Positions 6,128 through 7,466 of a stretch of 7,466 bases of DNA are shown here, piece by piece. Origin of the DNA: Campylobacteraceae bacterium (GTDB taxonomy: Bacteria > Campylobacterota > Campylobacteria > Campylobacterales > Sulfurovaceae). Position 1 is the first letter of the stretch. Each line of letters begins with the position of its first letter. The stretch covers positions 1 to 7,466 of the forward strand of contig JALVEV010000256.1 in NCBI GenBank assembly GCA_027030605.1. The letters run 5' to 3'. The position numbers and the translations under genes are program-made. The notes beneath the pieces are model-generated. The model was given only the letters and a program-made list of their open reading frames with translations. It did no database searches and was not told where the DNA came from.

Positions 6128-6310
6128 GTAATATTTTTTGCTTCATCACAATTTAGTAGAGAAAGAGGTTCCCTATATATAGTAAGGATTTATATAAAAA
6201 TGTAGCTATTAAGAAGAGATTTTTAGCTCTATTGAAATTTTAATATTTTTCACCTTTTTACCTTAAAGATGAGATATATTAATATAAATCAACATTAAAA
6301 TTTTTTTATA

Positions 6311-6327
6311 TTGTAACTTTATTACAA
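6311..6327 (-). terminator. Weak hairpin after galE
   Basis: TTGTAA and TTACAA form a six-pair stem with a five-base loop directly after the galE stop codon. On the minus strand it is followed by an A-rich run before TTTT, so it is a poor intrinsic terminator. Its position is the main support. Confidence 0.3.
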
Positions 6328-6328
6328 C

Positions 6329-7336
6329 CTAGTAGCCTTCTGGATTCTGACTTTGCCATCTCCAAGCATCTTCACACATCTCCTCAATACCTCTTTTTGC
6401 TTCCCAGCCAAGTACCTCTTTAGCATAAGATGGGTCGGCAAAACAGGTTGCAATATCTCCTGCACGTCTCTCTACAATTTTGTATGGAACCCTTTTACCT
6501 GAAGCTCTCTCAAATGCTTTAACCATCTCTAAGACTGAGTAGCCCTTACCTGTTCCAAGATTAATGGTCATTGGCTCTGAAAACTCTTTTAATCTATCTA
6601 GTGCGTTAACATGACCTTGAGCTAAATCAACTACATGAATATAGTCACGAACACCTGTTCCATCAGCTGTATCATAGTCATCTCCAAATACTGAGAGAAC
6701 CTCTCTCTTTCCTACTGCTGTTTGAGCAATAAATGGCATAAGATTATTTGGAATTCCATTTGGGTCTTCACCAATAGTTCCCGATTTGTGAGCCCCTACA
6801 GGGTTAAAGTATCTAAGCAAAACTACTTTCCACTCACTATCTGATACATAGAGGTCTCTTAAAATCTCTTCAACAAAGAGTTTACTTCGTCCATAAGGGT
6901 TTGTAGCAGAGGTAGGAAAGTTTTCTAAGATAGGGGTGGTATGTGGGTCACCATAGACAGTTGCAGAAGAGGAGAAGATGATTGACTTACAGTTGTGTTT
7001 TGCCATGACTTGACATAGCGTTACTGTTCCACTTACATTATTGTCATAGTAACGAAGAGGTTGTTCCACCGACTCACCAACAGCTTTAAGCCCTGCAAAG
7101 TGAATAACAGCATCTATTTTATGGGTGCTAAAAACCTTTTCTAAGTCACTCTTTTCTCTAATATCCCCCTCAACAACATCTACCTCTTTCCCTACAATCT
7201 TTTCAACTCTTTTTATACTCTCTTTTGATGAGTTAGAAAAGTTATCAAAAATAACCACTTCATATCCTGCTTCTACAAGAACTACTACGGTATGCGAACC
7301 GATGTATCCTGCTCCACCTGTAACTAAGACTTTCAT
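6329..7336 (-). CDS. galE: UDP-glucose 4-epimerase, probably also active on UDP-GlcNAc
   Basis: NAD-dependent extended SDR enzyme of the Leloir pathway, interconverting UDP-glucose and UDP-galactose in the cytoplasm. At 335 residues it nearly equals E. coli GalE (338) and aligns end to end. Features are GGAGYIG at 7-13, HFAGLKAVGES at 79-89, FSSSATVYGD at 121-130 (S124), NPYGRSK with Y148 and K152, LLRYFNPVGAH at 173-183, GEDPNGIPNNLMPFIAQ at 189-205 and DGTGVRDYIHVVDLA at 225-239. In RRAGDIATCFAD (290-301), C298 stands where E. coli has Tyr299 and human GALE has Cys307. Cys here widens the pocket for N-acetyl sugars, so UDP-GlcNAc/UDP-GalNAc epimerisation is predicted. GGAG five bases before the ATG is the ribosome site. 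It could be read from its own -10 or through from the gene ending at 7407. No other Leloir gene is in the window, which suggests a polysaccharide role rather than galactose use. Confidence 0.96.
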   Translation of the reverse strand: MKVLVTGGAGYIGSHTVVVLVEAGYEVVIFDNFSNSSKESIKRVEKIVGKEVDVVEGDIREKSDLEKVFSTHKIDAVIHFAGLKAVGESVEQPLRYYDNNVSGTVTLCQVMAKHNCKSIIFSSSATVYGDPHTTPILENFPTSATNPYGRSKLFVEEILRDLYVSDSEWKVVLLRYFNPVGAHKSGTIGEDPNGIPNNLMPFIAQTAVGKREVLSVFGDDYDTADGTGVRDYIHVVDLAQGHVNALDRLKEFSEPMTINLGTGKGYSVLEMVKAFERASGKRVPYKIVERRAGDIATCFADPSYAKEVLGWEAKRGIEEMCEDAWRWQSQNPEGY

Positions 7337-7382
7337 ACTATCTCCTAATTAAATATTAAAAAAACTATATAATTTTTTAAAT

Positions 7383-7388
7383 ATTATA
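7383..7388 (-). promoter_or_regulatory. Possible galE promoter, -10 box
   Basis: Minus-strand TATAAT, 46 bases upstream of the galE ATG in the 70-base gap after the preceding gene. There is no clear -35. Downstream in the leader is an AT-only inverted repeat (A7 at 7358-7364, T6 at 7373-7378). Confidence 0.45.
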
Positions 7389-7406
7389 ACTAACCGATAG
7401 TAAAAG

Positions 7407-7466
7407 CTAAAGTGCTAAATCATAAATCTGAACTACTCCTAAAAGCTCTCCCCTATTGGTAACTAG
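7407..7466 (-). CDS. C-terminal end of a CBS-domain protein (partial)
   Basis: The minus strand is open from the right edge for 19 codons to a TAG (7409-7407), reading LVTNRGELLGVVQIYDLAL. This has the shape of the end of a CBS domain: a hydrophobic strand, a turn with Gly, then LxGVV, a short strand and DL near the terminus. Arabinose-5-phosphate isomerases (KdsD/KpsF), which feed Kdo synthesis, end this way and would suit the sugar context, but many other proteins end in CBS domains. The galE ATG follows 70 bases later on the same strand, so the two may share a transcript. Only the tail is visible, so the assignment rests on a short motif. Confidence 0.5.
   Translation of the reverse strand, partial: LVTNRGELLGVVQIYDLAL

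Larger units (their letters stand above)
5974..6328. other. 355-base non-coding stretch between galE and the exported-protein operon
   Basis: The left third (5974-6127) holds the leader and promoter of the minus-strand operon, listed separately. The rest (6128-6328) is very AT-rich; I see no gene or RNA gene in it. It contains the small palindrome CTATATATAG (6173-6182), an AT-only inverted repeat (AATATAAA 6281-6288 with TTTATATT 6305-6312), and the weak hairpin after galE. Confidence 0.6.

Noticed and set aside
7125..7352. Plus-strand open frame of 75 codons antisense to the start of galE
   Set aside because: Ser/Thr-rich shadow of galE with no support of its own.
7358..7378. A7/T6 inverted repeat as terminator of the CBS-domain gene
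   Set aside because: The stem is only A-T pairs and lies downstream of the likely galE -10; such a pattern is common by chance in this AT-rich DNA.
1..7466. CRISPR array, tRNA/rRNA genes, insertion sequences, phage or toxin-antitoxin genes
   Set aside because: No spaced repeats, cloverleaf, transposase or terminal inverted repeats were seen on either strand.

Overview
The window looks like chromosomal DNA of a low-GC Campylobacterota (epsilonproteobacterial) species, probably a free-living Sulfurovum/Sulfurimonas-like organism. This is inferred from three things. The glutamyl-tRNA synthetase fragment resembles the GltX1 type of Helicobacter and Campylobacter. The periplasmic rotamase-like protein resembles PEB4/HP0175. 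The promoters have strong, often TGn-extended, TATAAT boxes and mostly no clear -35. All assignments come from reading the sequence; no database was searched.

Layout. 1-675 (minus) is the N-terminal 225 codons of gltX, which runs off the left edge. 676-851 is a divergent promoter region with a long AT-rich palindrome midway between the two promoters. 852-3135 (plus) is a tight two-gene operon for UDP-N-acetyl-galactosaminuronate: a TviC/WbpP-type UDP-GlcNAc 4-epimerase overlapping by 11 bases a TviB/WbpO-type UDP-HexNAc 6-dehydrogenase, closed by a terminator that includes the stop codon. 3257-4180 (plus), with its own promoter, encodes an exported SurA/PEB4-like parvulin whose two usual active-site histidines are replaced. 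A shared hairpin separates it from a convergent minus-strand operon: an exported 497-residue protein of unknown function (4480-5973) followed 11 bases later by a 79-residue Gly/Ser/Thr-rich lipoprotein (4229-4468). That operon has a good sigma-70-type promoter and a roughly 120-base leader with competing hairpins. 6329-7336 (minus) is galE. 7407-7466 (minus) is the last 19 codons of a protein ending in what looks like a CBS domain.

How the genes fit together. Three enzymes act on nucleotide sugars. GalE carries Cys at the position that is Tyr299 in E. coli, so it may also act on UDP-GlcNAc/UDP-GalNAc. TviC and TviB together give UDP-GalNAcA, an acidic precursor for surface polysaccharide. No glycosyltransferase, flippase or polymerase is visible, so these are precursor genes outside, or at the edge of, an assembly locus. 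The other genes are envelope proteins: an exported chaperone-like protein, an exported unknown protein and a lipoprotein. The least explained unit, and the best candidate for something undescribed, is the exported-protein/lipoprotein operon at 4229-6127 with its structured leader.
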